Shown here: positions 10,468 through 18,488 of the stretch, piece by piece | Layout of the letters: every line of letters begins with the position of its first letter | Position numbering within the stretch: position 1 is the stretch's first letter | From: Epsilonproteobacteria bacterium tcs-49 | GTDB lineage: Bacteria > Campylobacterota > Campylobacteria > Campylobacterales > Sulfurovaceae | Direction: 5' to 3' | DNA length: 64,000 nucleotides | Assembly (NCBI GenBank): GCA_002049495.1 | Contig: LLYS01000001.1 | Span: 124,001 to 188,000, forward strand | The notes under the pieces: model-generated | The model's input: the letters and a program-made list of their open reading frames with translations, nothing else | Databases searched by the model: none | What the model was told of the DNA's origin: nothing | Translations under genes and position numbers: made by a program

Positions 10468-11985
10468 TTATAGTTTCAATATTTTACCACTTTTTATATG
10501 TTGTTTAAATTCTTCTGCATTGTTGAATTTTAATTCAACATTGAAGGTATTAGCAATCATTGCTAAACCACTATTTATATTTTCACCATTTTGAATAGCT
10601 AAACTTATTGTTTTAAATCCATCTTTAATTTCTAATTCTTTTTTATTAAAATAGTTATCATAAATTGACATAGCATATTCACGATATTCTTTTTCTTGAA
10701 TAATTAAATCTTCACAATATGCTTTTATTGCTTCTCTTTGTTTATTTGATATCTCTGTATCATGAATAGATTTTTGCAACTCTGAATATACAGCACTACT
10801 CATAATTGATGCTGTCATACCACCAATAACACCACCAACAATTGTTCCCACACCTGGCATTATTGCCGTTCCTACAACTGCTCCTAAATTCGCACCTGTT
10901 AATGATGTTGCTAAAGTTGTTCCCTCTTGACCAATATTTTTAGCAAATTCATTTGCATCAATTTTTCCAGTTAATAAATTTTTTGTTTGTTTTGCTAATA
11001 TCACTCCTGATTGAAGTATTACAGTAGGAGTATTGCCTTTTGCTAGATTTTTGGCAACTTGATTACTAGATGATTTTAAAATTCCACCAATAGCAGAGCT
11101 TGTGGCACCACTTGCATAAGCAAGTGCAGTTGCTTTACTTGTATCAACTGCCATATCTTGTAATGCCTCTTTGCCTATTTTATCTCCTTTATAAAAAGCA
11201 TAAAGGTTTTTAGCTGAATTTATTCCACCACTTATAGCTCCACCAATTTTTGCAGATTCTATACCTGCTTTATGAGATATTTTACCTATATCTTTTGCTA
11301 TACTTATATTATGGTTTTTTCTAGCTTCCATAGCTTCTTCTGTACTGACTTTTGCATCTCTGAGTCTACTTTTTGCATCTTTTATATCATCAATCTTTTT
11401 CTGTAGATCATTTACTTTATTGCTATCACCATTGTCAATTCTATTTTGCTTTTGTTTTTCAAGTTTTGAGATTTGATTATCCCAGTCTGCTTTAATATCA
11501 CTTATTTGGTCACTTGGTACATCTAAAATAGCATCTTTATAATGATTAAATTCTTTTCCATATAGTTTTCTATAGCTTTCAAGATTTTTAAAAACTTTTT
11601 GCTGTGAGCCTCCTATATAATTACCTGCTGTATCTAAAATTGGATTTCCATTCTTGTCAACTTCTACATGATCAAATTGAGGATGATTAACACTTCCTAC
11701 ATCATCAGTTCTACTTATTCTTGTATTCTTTTCATCTAAAATATTTTGTGCATTAGTTCTTGCTGTTGTCTTTATTTCAGCAGAAAATCCTGATTGTTGA
11801 TGATAATTATTATCCACGTATTCTGGATTAATATTACTATTTGCTATTTTACTTAAATCTGTATGTGTTTTAAAGTGTTCTGCATTTGCAAACCCAAACC
11901 GTTCCAATTCAGCACTAATAGCTATATTTACTTCATTGTTAAAGTCTTTTTCTTTTTTTCTTTTTTTTAAGCCAAATAAATCCAT
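10468..11985 (-). CDS. Unknown large protein with coiled coil and glycine-zipper segment (three-gene cassette)
   Basis: 505 residues, family not recognised. A soluble N-terminal part (1-130) carries a distinctive stretch, HQQSGFSAEI at 62-71 and RTDDVGSVN at 92-100, followed by QFDHVEVD. Charged coiled coil covers about 160-215. A long small-residue region follows (245-400) with alternating Gly/Ala/Ser, including MPGVGTIVGGVIGGMTASIM at 376-395, which resembles the glycine zippers of membrane-inserting proteins. There is no signal peptide or enzyme motif. It is third in a tight operon, four bases after the upstream gene, and its partners are a second glycine-zipper protein and a TerB-like protein. 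A membrane-acting effector of a defence or toxin system would fit, but that is inference. Confidence 0.6.
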   Translation of the reverse strand: MDLFGLKKRKKEKDFNNEVNIAISAELERFGFANAEHFKTHTDLSKIANSNINPEYVDNNYHQQSGFSAEIKTTARTNAQNILDEKNTRISRTDDVGSVNHPQFDHVEVDKNGNPILDTAGNYIGGSQQKVFKNLESYRKLYGKEFNHYKDAILDVPSDQISDIKADWDNQISKLEKQKQNRIDNGDSNKVNDLQKKIDDIKDAKSRLRDAKVSTEEAMEARKNHNISIAKDIGKISHKAGIESAKIGGAISGGINSAKNLYAFYKGDKIGKEALQDMAVDTSKATALAYASGATSSAIGGILKSSSNQVAKNLAKGNTPTVILQSGVILAKQTKNLLTGKIDANEFAKNIGQEGTTLATSLTGANLGAVVGTAIMPGVGTIVGGVIGGMTASIMSSAVYSELQKSIHDTEISNKQREAIKAYCEDLIIQEKEYREYAMSIYDNYFNKKELEIKDGFKTISLAIQNGENINSGLAMIANTFNVELKFNNAEEFKQHIKSGKILKL

Positions 11986-11989
11986 ACAG

Positions 11990-13027
11990 TTATTCCTGAT
12001 AATTTAATTGAAATTGCAATTCTGAAATCATTGTTTGATTACCTTCTAAAACTTCCAAACTATTACTAATAAAAGCACCTTCTTCATTCATAAGTGGCAT
12101 TTTTATTATTTCATTTAATATTGATGCAATATTTGCAGAAGTGGCAAATACTTCAGCTTCTCTAGTTGATAATATATCAATATTAAATATTTTATTTTTT
12201 ATTGGGTCAATAAATTTTGCAATTGCGGATCTTTGTTCTAGTCTATAGGCAATTTTAGCCATTTCAGTATTATAAACCTTGAGTAAAGCATCTAATCCTT
12301 TAATACTTTCACTCATTAAATAGCATCCTCTTCTTATTTGAGATAATTCAGCTATTAAGGTAGTGACCTTTTCTACTAATACATCAATTTCATCGGAATA
12401 ATTATTTGCTTCATTTAATGCTTGTTTACCTTTATTTGTTCCAAGAAACATTCCAAATACTAAAACGGGTGCTAATGCTATTCCTCCAAGAACTACCATT
12501 CCTCCTGTCATACCTGCACCACCAGCACTTACTGCACCTCCACCAAGCCATGCTAAAGTTGCATTTGTTGCAGCAGCTCCTGATAGCGTTCCTATTGCAG
12601 TACCTGTTGAGGCTGTTCCAATAATTGCAGCCGTTCCCATAGCACCAAATGCCGCTGTTGTACCTATTAATGCACCACCTGCGACGGCTGTAGAAATTTC
12701 TTTTATATTGGTTGTTATAATCTGCATGTCTTTAAAATCTGTTTTAAAGTTACTATAATCTAGTGTTTCATCTTGCTTTAAAGGTTTTAAATCAACTTTA
12801 CCTATTACCTCATATGCCTTTACAAAATCATTGATACTTTGTGAGTATACTTCTTCTTTTAATACACCCAAACTCTGAATATCATCTTGGGTTTTTTCTT
12901 TTGTCTCTTCTAATTCTTCTTTTATATCATTTTTTCTTTTATTCGTATTTTTTGTAATTCGTTTTGCATCACTTCTATCAATTGCTCCAAATGTTATAAA
13001 ATTAGTTGTTTTTCTAAGAAGTCTCAT
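11990..13027 (-). CDS. Unknown glycine-zipper membrane-associated protein (three-gene cassette)
   Basis: 345 residues, family not recognised. It has a basic N-terminus, a charged coiled-coil region (about 25-65), and a long hydrophobic Gly/Ala/Thr-rich stretch (113-197) with repeated G-x3-G spacing, for example GGGAVSAGGAGMTGGMVVLGG. A helical C-terminal half (about 205-345) follows. It has no signal peptide. It starts two bases after the stop of the TerB-like gene and ends four bases before the next start, so the three genes are translated together. The repeated small-residue pattern suggests insertion into or packing within a membrane. Confidence 0.6.
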   Translation of the reverse strand: MRLLRKTTNFITFGAIDRSDAKRITKNTNKRKNDIKEELEETKEKTQDDIQSLGVLKEEVYSQSINDFVKAYEVIGKVDLKPLKQDETLDYSNFKTDFKDMQIITTNIKEISTAVAGGALIGTTAAFGAMGTAAIIGTASTGTAIGTLSGAAATNATLAWLGGGAVSAGGAGMTGGMVVLGGIALAPVLVFGMFLGTNKGKQALNEANNYSDEIDVLVEKVTTLIAELSQIRRGCYLMSESIKGLDALLKVYNTEMAKIAYRLEQRSAIAKFIDPIKNKIFNIDILSTREAEVFATSANIASILNEIIKMPLMNEEGAFISNSLEVLEGNQTMISELQFQLNYQE

Positions 13028-13029
13028 AA

Positions 13030-13425
13030 TTAGCTCTCAATATATTCTATAAATTCATTTTGTATTTTCTTATATTGCTCTAATAAATTTTCTATTTTTC
13101 TAAGTTCATTTATATGTACATTAATTAAATTGCAAATATTATCTGTATATTTATCTTGTTCTACATGGTAATCTTTATTTGAATGCCCTAGTGCAACTAA
13201 TTCTAATAATAATATTTTTTTTGATTCTATCTCATCAAAATAATCTTTGATTTCGGATTTTTCGATTACTAGTTCGTCATTAAAACTCAATGACATTTCA
13301 GAACACAAATTTCTAAGATATTCTTCTTCATGATTATCCATAAGCCCGTCATCTATAGTTAGTATCTCTTTTGCTAATCCTAAGAAAATTTTTCTCTGTT
13401 TATATGATAATGATGCTAAAAACAT
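13030..13425 (-). CDS. TerB-like protein (three-gene cassette)
   Basis: 131 residues. The pattern LSYKQRKIFLGLAKEILTIDDG, with the acidic turn NHEEEYLRNLC and the later helix KKILLLELVALGHSNKDYH, fits the all-helical TerB (tellurite-resistance B) fold seen in stress and defence operons. A C-terminal coiled coil runs from about 100. It is the first gene of the three-gene cassette, with AAGGAA before the ATG, and lies just downstream of attC site 2. The family assignment is from sequence pattern only. Confidence 0.55.
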   Translation of the reverse strand: MFLASLSYKQRKIFLGLAKEILTIDDGLMDNHEEEYLRNLCSEMSLSFNDELVIEKSEIKDYFDEIESKKILLLELVALGHSNKDYHVEQDKYTDNICNLINVHINELRKIENLLEQYKKIQNEFIEYIES

Positions 13426-13448
13426 TTTTAATTCCTTTAATTTTTATT

Positions 13449-13518
13449 TGATAACGGTTGAGTTGAGAAATATTTGAGCCAGCAGGGTCAAATATTTCTC
13501 TCCAAGGTTTTGTTATAC
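13449..13518 (-). other. attC site 2
   Basis: On the minus strand it begins GTATAACAAAACC and ends CAACCGTTATCA. A long central stem pairs GAGAAATATTTGA with TCAAATATTTCTC around CCCTGCTGGC. It is 70 nt long and more A+T-rich in its stem than sites 3 and 4. The YciI-like gene stops immediately before it. Confidence 0.85.
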
Positions 13519-13809
13519 TTATTCTTCTTTTAAATCCAAAAATTGAGTACTTGTCATACTTGGTATAAATTCTTGAATTTCATACCTTGCTAAATTGTTT
13601 ATTTTAAATGGGTCTTGATTTAAAACTTCTTCTAGTTTTTCCTTGTTATCTAACTTTGACAATATGATTCCACCTGTTCTTGGTACTTTTCTCCCTGATG
13701 CAATAAAATTACCTTCTTCATATTGATCTTTTAAATATTGTACATGCTCCGGTAAAATTTTATCAATCTCTTTTAGATCACATATATAAGTTAATGATAC
13801 TATAAACAT
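13519..13809 (-). CDS. YciI-like protein (integron cassette)
   Basis: 96 residues of the YCII-related ferredoxin-like fold: a MFIVSLTY strand, the conserved His in LPEHVQYLKDQYEEGNFIASG, then GGIILSKL and DPFKINNLARYEIQEF. Some family members are small hydrolases or dehydrochlorinases and others have no known activity. It is the only gene of its cassette. AAAGGAG precedes the ATG, and the TAA lies next to attC site 2. Like the other cassettes, it is much richer in A+T than the host. Confidence 0.75.
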   Translation of the reverse strand: MFIVSLTYICDLKEIDKILPEHVQYLKDQYEEGNFIASGRKVPRTGGIILSKLDNKEKLEEVLNQDPFKINNLARYEIQEFIPSMTSTQFLDLKEE

Positions 13810-13825
13810 TTTTCTCCTTTTTTAA

Positions 13826-13894
13826 GTATAACGTTTGTCGTGAGCGATAATTTTCCCGCAGGGTAAATTATTGCGTTCCTCGAATTTGTTAGAT
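13826..13894 (-). other. attC site 1
   Basis: On the minus strand it begins ATCTAACAAATTCG and ends ACAAACGTTATAC. The central stem pairs GCAATAATTTACCC with GGGAAAATTATCGC, imperfectly. It is 69 nt long. The HEPN-like gene stops five bases before it. Confidence 0.85.
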
Positions 13895-13899
13895 GTATC

Positions 13900-14559
13900 C
13901 TAATAATATTGTTGTGCCATGTCATTCTCATAGTCACTAATGATGTCATTTGACATCCCTATATAGTGATCAATATGAGAATCGATTGCCCATAGCATAC
14001 TATTTACCTCTTCCATGATTTGTAACATATTTTTAATATCGTATGTTTTTTCGTCAGGAAAATGCAATTTTCCATTTTTGTTTTTATGGTACCTATATTT
14101 TTGACCATTTTTATCTGTATCGTGCATTTGTTGAATGTACTTTTCAATGTCTTTAGGAAACTCTTCGTTTGAAATAGAAATGTAAAATAGTATTTTCTTG
14201 AATGAATCAAGTAGCTCATATAAACTGTGAGTATTATCTAGTGAATCGCTGATTTTTTCAGATAATGTACCATTTTGTAGGTATCCTAATTGTTTCATTT
14301 TTTCGTATAAAATTTCAGCCTCTTCAATCAAGCTTTTTAAATGCAATTCTATGTAATGTCTATAATTAAAACAAATAGGATAAATTAAAGAATCTTTGTC
14401 TGATTTATTCGCAATACTTATTGCTTTATTTACTAAATGGCTTGCTGCTTCATAGTATCCATTGATGTATGCATATTTAGCATCAATGAATCTATTGCCA
14501 ATAGTCGGATTTTGTTTTATTTCTTGCATTGAAGATTTTTTAAACAGTTTCTTTTTCAC
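13900..14559 (-). CDS. HEPN-like protein (integron cassette)
   Basis: 219 residues, mostly helical. The segment NYRHYIELHLKSLI (about 65-78) carries the R-H-x-x-E-L pattern seen in a group of HEPN-fold proteins, many of them toxins or abortive-infection RNases. A second conserved-looking stretch is KYRYHKNKNGKLHFPDE (about 151-167). The start is a GTG at 14559 with AAGGA twelve bases upstream. No antitoxin partner is visible in the cassette. The fold assignment is uncertain; the protein may simply be a conserved hypothetical. Confidence 0.45.
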   Translation of the reverse strand: MKKKLFKKSSMQEIKQNPTIGNRFIDAKYAYINGYYEAASHLVNKAISIANKSDKDSLIYPICFNYRHYIELHLKSLIEEAEILYEKMKQLGYLQNGTLSEKISDSLDNTHSLYELLDSFKKILFYISISNEEFPKDIEKYIQQMHDTDKNGQKYRYHKNKNGKLHFPDEKTYDIKNMLQIMEEVNSMLWAIDSHIDHYIGMSNDIISDYENDMAQQYY

Positions 14560-14579
14560 TTTTAAGTTTTTCCTTTAGT

Positions 14580-14663
14580 ATCTAACGGCGCCGCGGGTAA
14601 GCGACAGCCGGATAAAAAATTTTAATTTTTTGTTTGGGTGCTCGCTTCTCCCGCTTGTTATCT
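14580..14663 (-). other. attC site 0, ending a cassette without ORF
   Basis: On the minus strand it begins AGATAACAAGCGGG and ends GGCGCCGTTAGAT. The arms AGAAGCGA and TCGCTTACCCGC pair, with a long A+T-rich loop between them. It is 84 nt long. Between it and the attI crossover (about 14738) lies a cassette of about 150 bp with no plausible ORF. A 15-bp perfect inverted repeat (14583-14597 and 14698-14712) encloses the site. Confidence 0.75.
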
Positions 14664-14708
14664 GGTGCGAAGCAACAGATGACTAGCGGGTGTTCAGCCC
14701 GCGGCGCC

Positions 14709-14739
14709 GTTATCTCGGACGCGCAGCGTCCGAGATAAC
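14709..14739. repeat. Perfect 13-bp inverted repeat at the attI junction
   Basis: GTTATCTCGGACG, a five-base loop CGCAG, and CGTCCGAGATAAC form a flawless hairpin bounded by GTT and AAC, the core bases of integron recombination. It sits at the integrase-proximal end of the cassette array, where attI meets the first cassette. A near copy of one arm plus loop is found at the far end of the array (8204-8222). Confidence 0.7.
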
Positions 14740-15027
14740 TATTTATTAAACATATATTGTATACAAAACAACCTTAATTATTAAAAATAACACACATAAA
14801 GAATGTCATATAATATATTAAGAAAAAGCACCTTAACACGGCACTTAATGAGATGTTATTAAAAGAATTGTTTAAAATCAACTACTATATATTAAATATT
14901 AATTTTTAGATATAATTTTAATATACATTTAATATATATATTTAGACAAAATTCATACATTTTATATGTATATTGTCACTATATCGTGATAAACCTGCAA
15001 AATGCTAAATATATTGGGAGGTGCAAT
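14740..15027. promoter_or_regulatory. attI and divergent intI/cassette promoter region
   Basis: About 290 bp without a gene, extremely A+T-rich, between the first cassette and intI. The attI crossover should be the GTT on the minus strand at 14737-14739. For intI there is a perfect TATAAT at 14911-14916. For the cassettes a possible leftward promoter is GTGACA (14974-14979) with TATGAA (14952-14957), spacing 16. These promoter calls are weak in such A+T-rich DNA. Confidence 0.4.
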
Positions 15028-15990
15028 GTGGGTAAAAAACTATTGGATATTATGACGGATAAGATTAGATTTAAACACTATAGCATAAGTACTGAGAGGA
15101 CTTATGTGCATTGGGCTAAGCGATATATACTTTTTCATAACAAACGGCACCCCAAAGATATGGGAAAGATGGAGATTGAGCAATTTCTCACCTTCCTTGC
15201 TACAAAGTTACATGTAAGTCCCGCCACACAGAACCAAGCTTTCAATGCAATTTTATTTTTATATGAACAGGTTTTGGATATTTCGTTAAAAGATCAAAAC
15301 ATCCAAGCTCTAAGAGCTCAAGAGAGAAAACATATACCCGTTGTGCTTACGATAGATGAAGTGAAAAATGTCATATCAAACATGAAAGGTATCTATCAGC
15401 TCATGGTCAAACTCATGTACGGATGTGGCTTAAGGATGAACGAAGTTCAAAATATCAGGGTAAAAGATATCGATTTTGGCTATGAGAAAATTTATATCTG
15501 GAACAGTAAATCTCTCAAAGACAGAACGTTACCGATGCCTAAAAAGATCAAACAAGAACTTATAATCCAAGTCGAAAGAGTAAGAGAACTTCATGCAAAA
15601 GATTTGCATGACGGCTTTGGCGGTGTATACATCCCTTATGCACTGGAGCGAAAATTTCCCAATGCTAAATATGAAACAAAATGGCAGTATGTTTTTCCAA
15701 TGGAGAAAATATCAACCGATCCAAGAAGCGGTGAGCGAAGAAGACACCACATACTCGATGTGACATTAAGCAGAAATATTAAAAAAGCAGTTACAAAGTC
15801 CAGTATTGACAAAAAAGTAACTGCTCATACATTCAGACACTCCTATGCTACACATCTTTTACAAAACGGTACAGATATACGATCAATTCAAGAACTTTTA
15901 GGTCATAAATCCATAGAAACCACTATGATATATACTCATGTTGTAAAGGAGTTACATAAAAACGAGATCAAAAGTCCACTTGACTTTTAA
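15028..15990 (+). CDS. intI: Integron integrase (IntI)
   Basis: Tyrosine recombinase that joins cassettes at attI and attC. With the GTG start at 15028, which has GGGAGG seven bases upstream, it is 320 residues. The longer frame from 14986 adds 14 residues without a good ribosome site. Catalytic residues are Arg136 (CGLRMNEV), His267 and Arg270 (HTFRH), His293 (LLGHKS) and nucleophile Tyr302 (MIYTHV). The IntI-specific insert, which ordinary XerC/D proteins lack, is clear at about 193-237: [19 protein letters not shown], then WQYVFP and [11 protein letters not shown]. It is read divergently from the cassettes, the classic layout. Nothing in the sequence suggests it is inactive. It is A+T-rich, but less so than the cassettes. 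Confidence 0.93.
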   Translation: MGKKLLDIMTDKIRFKHYSISTERTYVHWAKRYILFHNKRHPKDMGKMEIEQFLTFLATKLHVSPATQNQAFNAILFLYEQVLDISLKDQNIQALRAQERKHIPVVLTIDEVKNVISNMKGIYQLMVKLMYGCGLRMNEVQNIRVKDIDFGYEKIYIWNSKSLKDRTLPMPKKIKQELIIQVERVRELHAKDLHDGFGGVYIPYALERKFPNAKYETKWQYVFPMEKISTDPRSGERRRHHILDVTLSRNIKKAVTKSSIDKKVTAHTFRHSYATHLLQNGTDIRSIQELLGHKSIETTMIYTHVVKELHKNEIKSPLDF

Positions 15991-16077
15991 TACGATATTT
16001 ACCACTTCACCAACCGACAATATCCCCCTACAAAACTCCACTCCCATAGTGTAAACTGCTGCTAAAAAAGAGGTGAC

Positions 16078-17481
16078 ATGCTGGATTTTGCGGTAGTGGG
16101 CAGCGGTGTGGGCGGCAGCTGCAGCGCGTTGATGCTTGATAACCGGTACAAAACGGTACTTTTTGAAAAAGATAGCAACCTCGGGGGCTGCAGCTCCACA
16201 TTCAGGCGCAAAGGAGCGCTGTTTAACGCGGGAGCGACCACCTTCGCGGGCTACGAAGAGGGCAGCTACCTATACCACTTTTTCAAAACCCACGGCGTCT
16301 ATTTTGAGTCCAAGCCCCTCTCCTGCGCCCTGCACGTCATCCAGCAGGGCCACAGCATCCGCCGCTACAACCTCGTCGAACACTTTATCCAAGAGATCAA
16401 CCAGACCCACTACCACGGCAAAAACGACGCCTTTTACCGCTTGATCTATACAATCAACCGGGACTTTTACGCCCAAAGCGGCTACTACTACTCCAACCGC
16501 TCTTTGGGCGCGAAGATGCGTTCGCTGCTCTCTTTTCGGCGGCTGCTTTTTCGCTTCTATCCCTATCTTTTCACCGATGCGCGCAGCTTCATCACCCGCT
16601 TTTTCGGCAGCGTTTCCGACGAGTACCTGGACTACATCGACAACCAGCTGCTCATCGTCGCCCAGGCAAAAAGCCACGAGGTCAACTTCCTCACCGCCGC
16701 CCTGGCGCTGGGATACCAGTTCCAGCAAAACCACTACGTCTACGGGGGGATGGGCTCCATCTTTGAAGCGATCGCCAAAAACCTCCGGGATGTGCGCCGC
16801 AACAGCGAGATCCAAAGGATCGAACCTTTCAAAGAGCGCTACATCCTCCACGGCGCCAAACAAAGCGTCGAAGCCAAAAACGTCGTGCTCAACACCACCG
16901 TCTTTGACGCGCCCAAGCTTTTTGACACCCCCCGCATCACAAAGCACTTTGAACGCTACAGCAGCCTTGACAGTTCCCTCAGCGCCTTTGTGTGCTATAT
17001 CAAGCTCAAAGTCCCCCACTACTTTGACCACCACTACCAGCTTATAGAAAAGGACCCCCTGCCCCACAGCGTCTCCAACTCCATCTTCGTCTCCTTTGGC
17101 GACGGAAGGGACCGCTCTATGCAAAAAAGTGTTACAATATCGATCCATGTGGACAAACGGCAGTGGCAAACGCAGATCGAGCAAAAGCAACAGGCGCTCG
17201 AAGGGGCGATTTTGGCGCTGCTGCACAGGCGGCTGGGCTTGAAAAAAGATGATATAGAGCACTGTTTCAGCGCCAAGCCTGGCACCTACGCACGCTTTAT
17301 CAACCGCTCCAGCCTGGGCGGCATCCCGCTGCTGCGGCGCAACCTGGTCCATACCCTGCCGGGTAACGACACCCCCTTTAGAGGGCTGTATATGGTGGGC
17401 GATACCAGCTACGCCGCCCAGGGGTGGCCCGGGGTGATGATGGGTGTACAAAATTTAGAAAGGCTGTTATGCAAAATCTAG
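16078..17481 (+). CDS. FAD-dependent oxidoreductase, CrtI/CrtISO-like
   Basis: 467 residues of the phytoene desaturase/carotenoid isomerase superfamily. The N-terminal Rossmann motif is VGSGVGGSCSALML (7-20), followed by FEKDSNLGGCSSTFRRKG. The C-terminal FAD motif is GLYMVGDTSYAAQGWPGVMMG. No other carotenoid gene is near, so the substrate is open. AGAGGTGAC precedes the ATG. The next gene, a LytS-type kinase, begins inside its last 13 bases, so the three genes form an operon. It is the first host-like, G+C-rich gene after the integron. Confidence 0.75.
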   Translation: MLDFAVVGSGVGGSCSALMLDNRYKTVLFEKDSNLGGCSSTFRRKGALFNAGATTFAGYEEGSYLYHFFKTHGVYFESKPLSCALHVIQQGHSIRRYNLVEHFIQEINQTHYHGKNDAFYRLIYTINRDFYAQSGYYYSNRSLGAKMRSLLSFRRLLFRFYPYLFTDARSFITRFFGSVSDEYLDYIDNQLLIVAQAKSHEVNFLTAALALGYQFQQNHYVYGGMGSIFEAIAKNLRDVRRNSEIQRIEPFKERYILHGAKQSVEAKNVVLNTTVFDAPKLFDTPRITKHFERYSSLDSSLSAFVCYIKLKVPHYFDHHYQLIEKDPLPHSVSNSIFVSFGDGRDRSMQKSVTISIHVDKRQWQTQIEQKQQALEGAILALLHRRLGLKKDDIEHCFSAKPGTYARFINRSSLGGIPLLRRNLVHTLPGNDTPFRGLYMVGDTSYAAQGWPGVMMGVQNLERLLCKI

Positions 17482-18488
17482 AGCTCAAGATCGCGCCCAG
17501 AGATTGGGCGGTTATCTTTGCCATCGGGATCATCTTTGCCTCGCTGCTTTCGGCGCTGCAGTACTTTCTCGCCGCAGCGGATTTTTGGCAGGGAGCACTG
17601 TTTGGCGCTATTTTGGGCGGTTTTATCGTCACCCTTTCCATGCTGTTTATCACCACGCTCAACACCCGCATCCTCCCCGAGATCAAAAAAAGCTACTGGA
17701 CCGCACTGGCTGCGCTTTTTTCCTTTTTGGCGGGGTTTTTCGGCACCCTGCTCGGGGACGCCGTTGCCGGGGCTTTGGATATCGGGCTTTTGCAGCGCTT
17801 TGAAAGCCACCTGCTTTTTTTCGCGGCGCTGCTTGGGGTGCTGACCTATATGATCGGCTCGCTGCTTTATCAATTTGTCAAGATGTCCAACCAGAAAGAC
17901 CACCACCAAAAACAGCTGTACAAAAGCCGCGTCAAATCCTTGGAAACCCAGCTAAACCCCCACTTTCTCTTTAACGCCCTCAACTCCCTTGCCGAGCTGC
18001 TGCACACCGACACAAAGCGCAGCGAGGAGGCGCTGATGCAGCTTTCGCAGTTTCTGCGCAGCGGGATGAAGGAGGAGACGCTCATCCCTCTGAGTCTGGA
18101 GCTTGAAAACGTTGCGCGCTACGTGGCGTTGGAAAATATCCGCTTCAGCGACAAGATCGCGCTGCGGATTTCGGGGCAGCGGGAGTTTGCGCACGTGCGC
18201 GTGCCCAAGTTTTCCATCCAGCTGCTGGTCGAAAACGCTATCAAACACGGCTTTGACCCCTTGGCAAAGGAGTTTGCGATCTCCATCACCATCCACAAAG
18301 AGCAAAAGCTGCACATCCGGGTGCAAAACAGCGGCAAAGCCGTCACCACCGAGCGCTTCGGGATCGGACTGAGCAACCTCAAAGAGCGGGTATCGATCCT
18401 GTGCGGCGGGACGGTACACGTTAAACAAAACCACCCCCCGATCTATGAGATCACATTAGGAGTATGCAATGAATCTACTGTTAGTTGA
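17469..18488 (+). CDS. LytS/YehU-type sensor histidine kinase
   Basis: 339 residues from the ATG at 17469; an upstream in-frame start at 17424 would lie deep inside the preceding gene. Four hydrophobic helices (about 12-135) are followed by a His_kinase domain with ETQLNPHFLFNALNSL (phospho-acceptor His in NPHF) and a HATPase region with LLVENAIKHG and GIGLSNLKERV. This class partners with LytTR response regulators, and such a regulator starts 20 bases before its stop. The tight overlaps with both neighbours imply coupled expression with the CrtI-like enzyme. Confidence 0.88.
   Translation: MQNLELKIAPRDWAVIFAIGIIFASLLSALQYFLAAADFWQGALFGAILGGFIVTLSMLFITTLNTRILPEIKKSYWTALAALFSFLAGFFGTLLGDAVAGALDIGLLQRFESHLLFFAALLGVLTYMIGSLLYQFVKMSNQKDHHQKQLYKSRVKSLETQLNPHFLFNALNSLAELLHTDTKRSEEALMQLSQFLRSGMKEETLIPLSLELENVARYVALENIRFSDKIALRISGQREFAHVRVPKFSIQLLVENAIKHGFDPLAKEFAISITIHKEQKLHIRVQNSGKAVTTERFGIGLSNLKERVSILCGGTVHVKQNHPPIYEITLGVCNESTVS

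Larger units (their letters stand above)
8216..15990. mobile_element. Integron: IntI integrase with five attC sites and cassette array
   Basis: A plus-strand IntI-type tyrosine recombinase (15028-15990) diverges from a series of minus-strand genes separated by five sites with attC architecture. In cassette orientation each starts near YTAACAA or RTAACAA, ends near CGTTA, and has an internal imperfect palindrome. The cassette genes start just after one attC and stop at or inside the next. Base composition falls to about a quarter G+C in the cassettes, against host DNA that is often above half. The island sits between a host membrane-sensor gene and a CrtI-like gene, not at a tRNA. I saw no transposase or terminal repeats, so this looks like a sedentary chromosomal integron rather than a transposon-borne one. 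Confidence 0.9.

Noticed and set aside
8190-15990. Prophage, conjugative or transposon insertion
   Set aside because: No phage structural, relaxase or transposase genes, no terminal repeats; integrase and attC sites explain the island.
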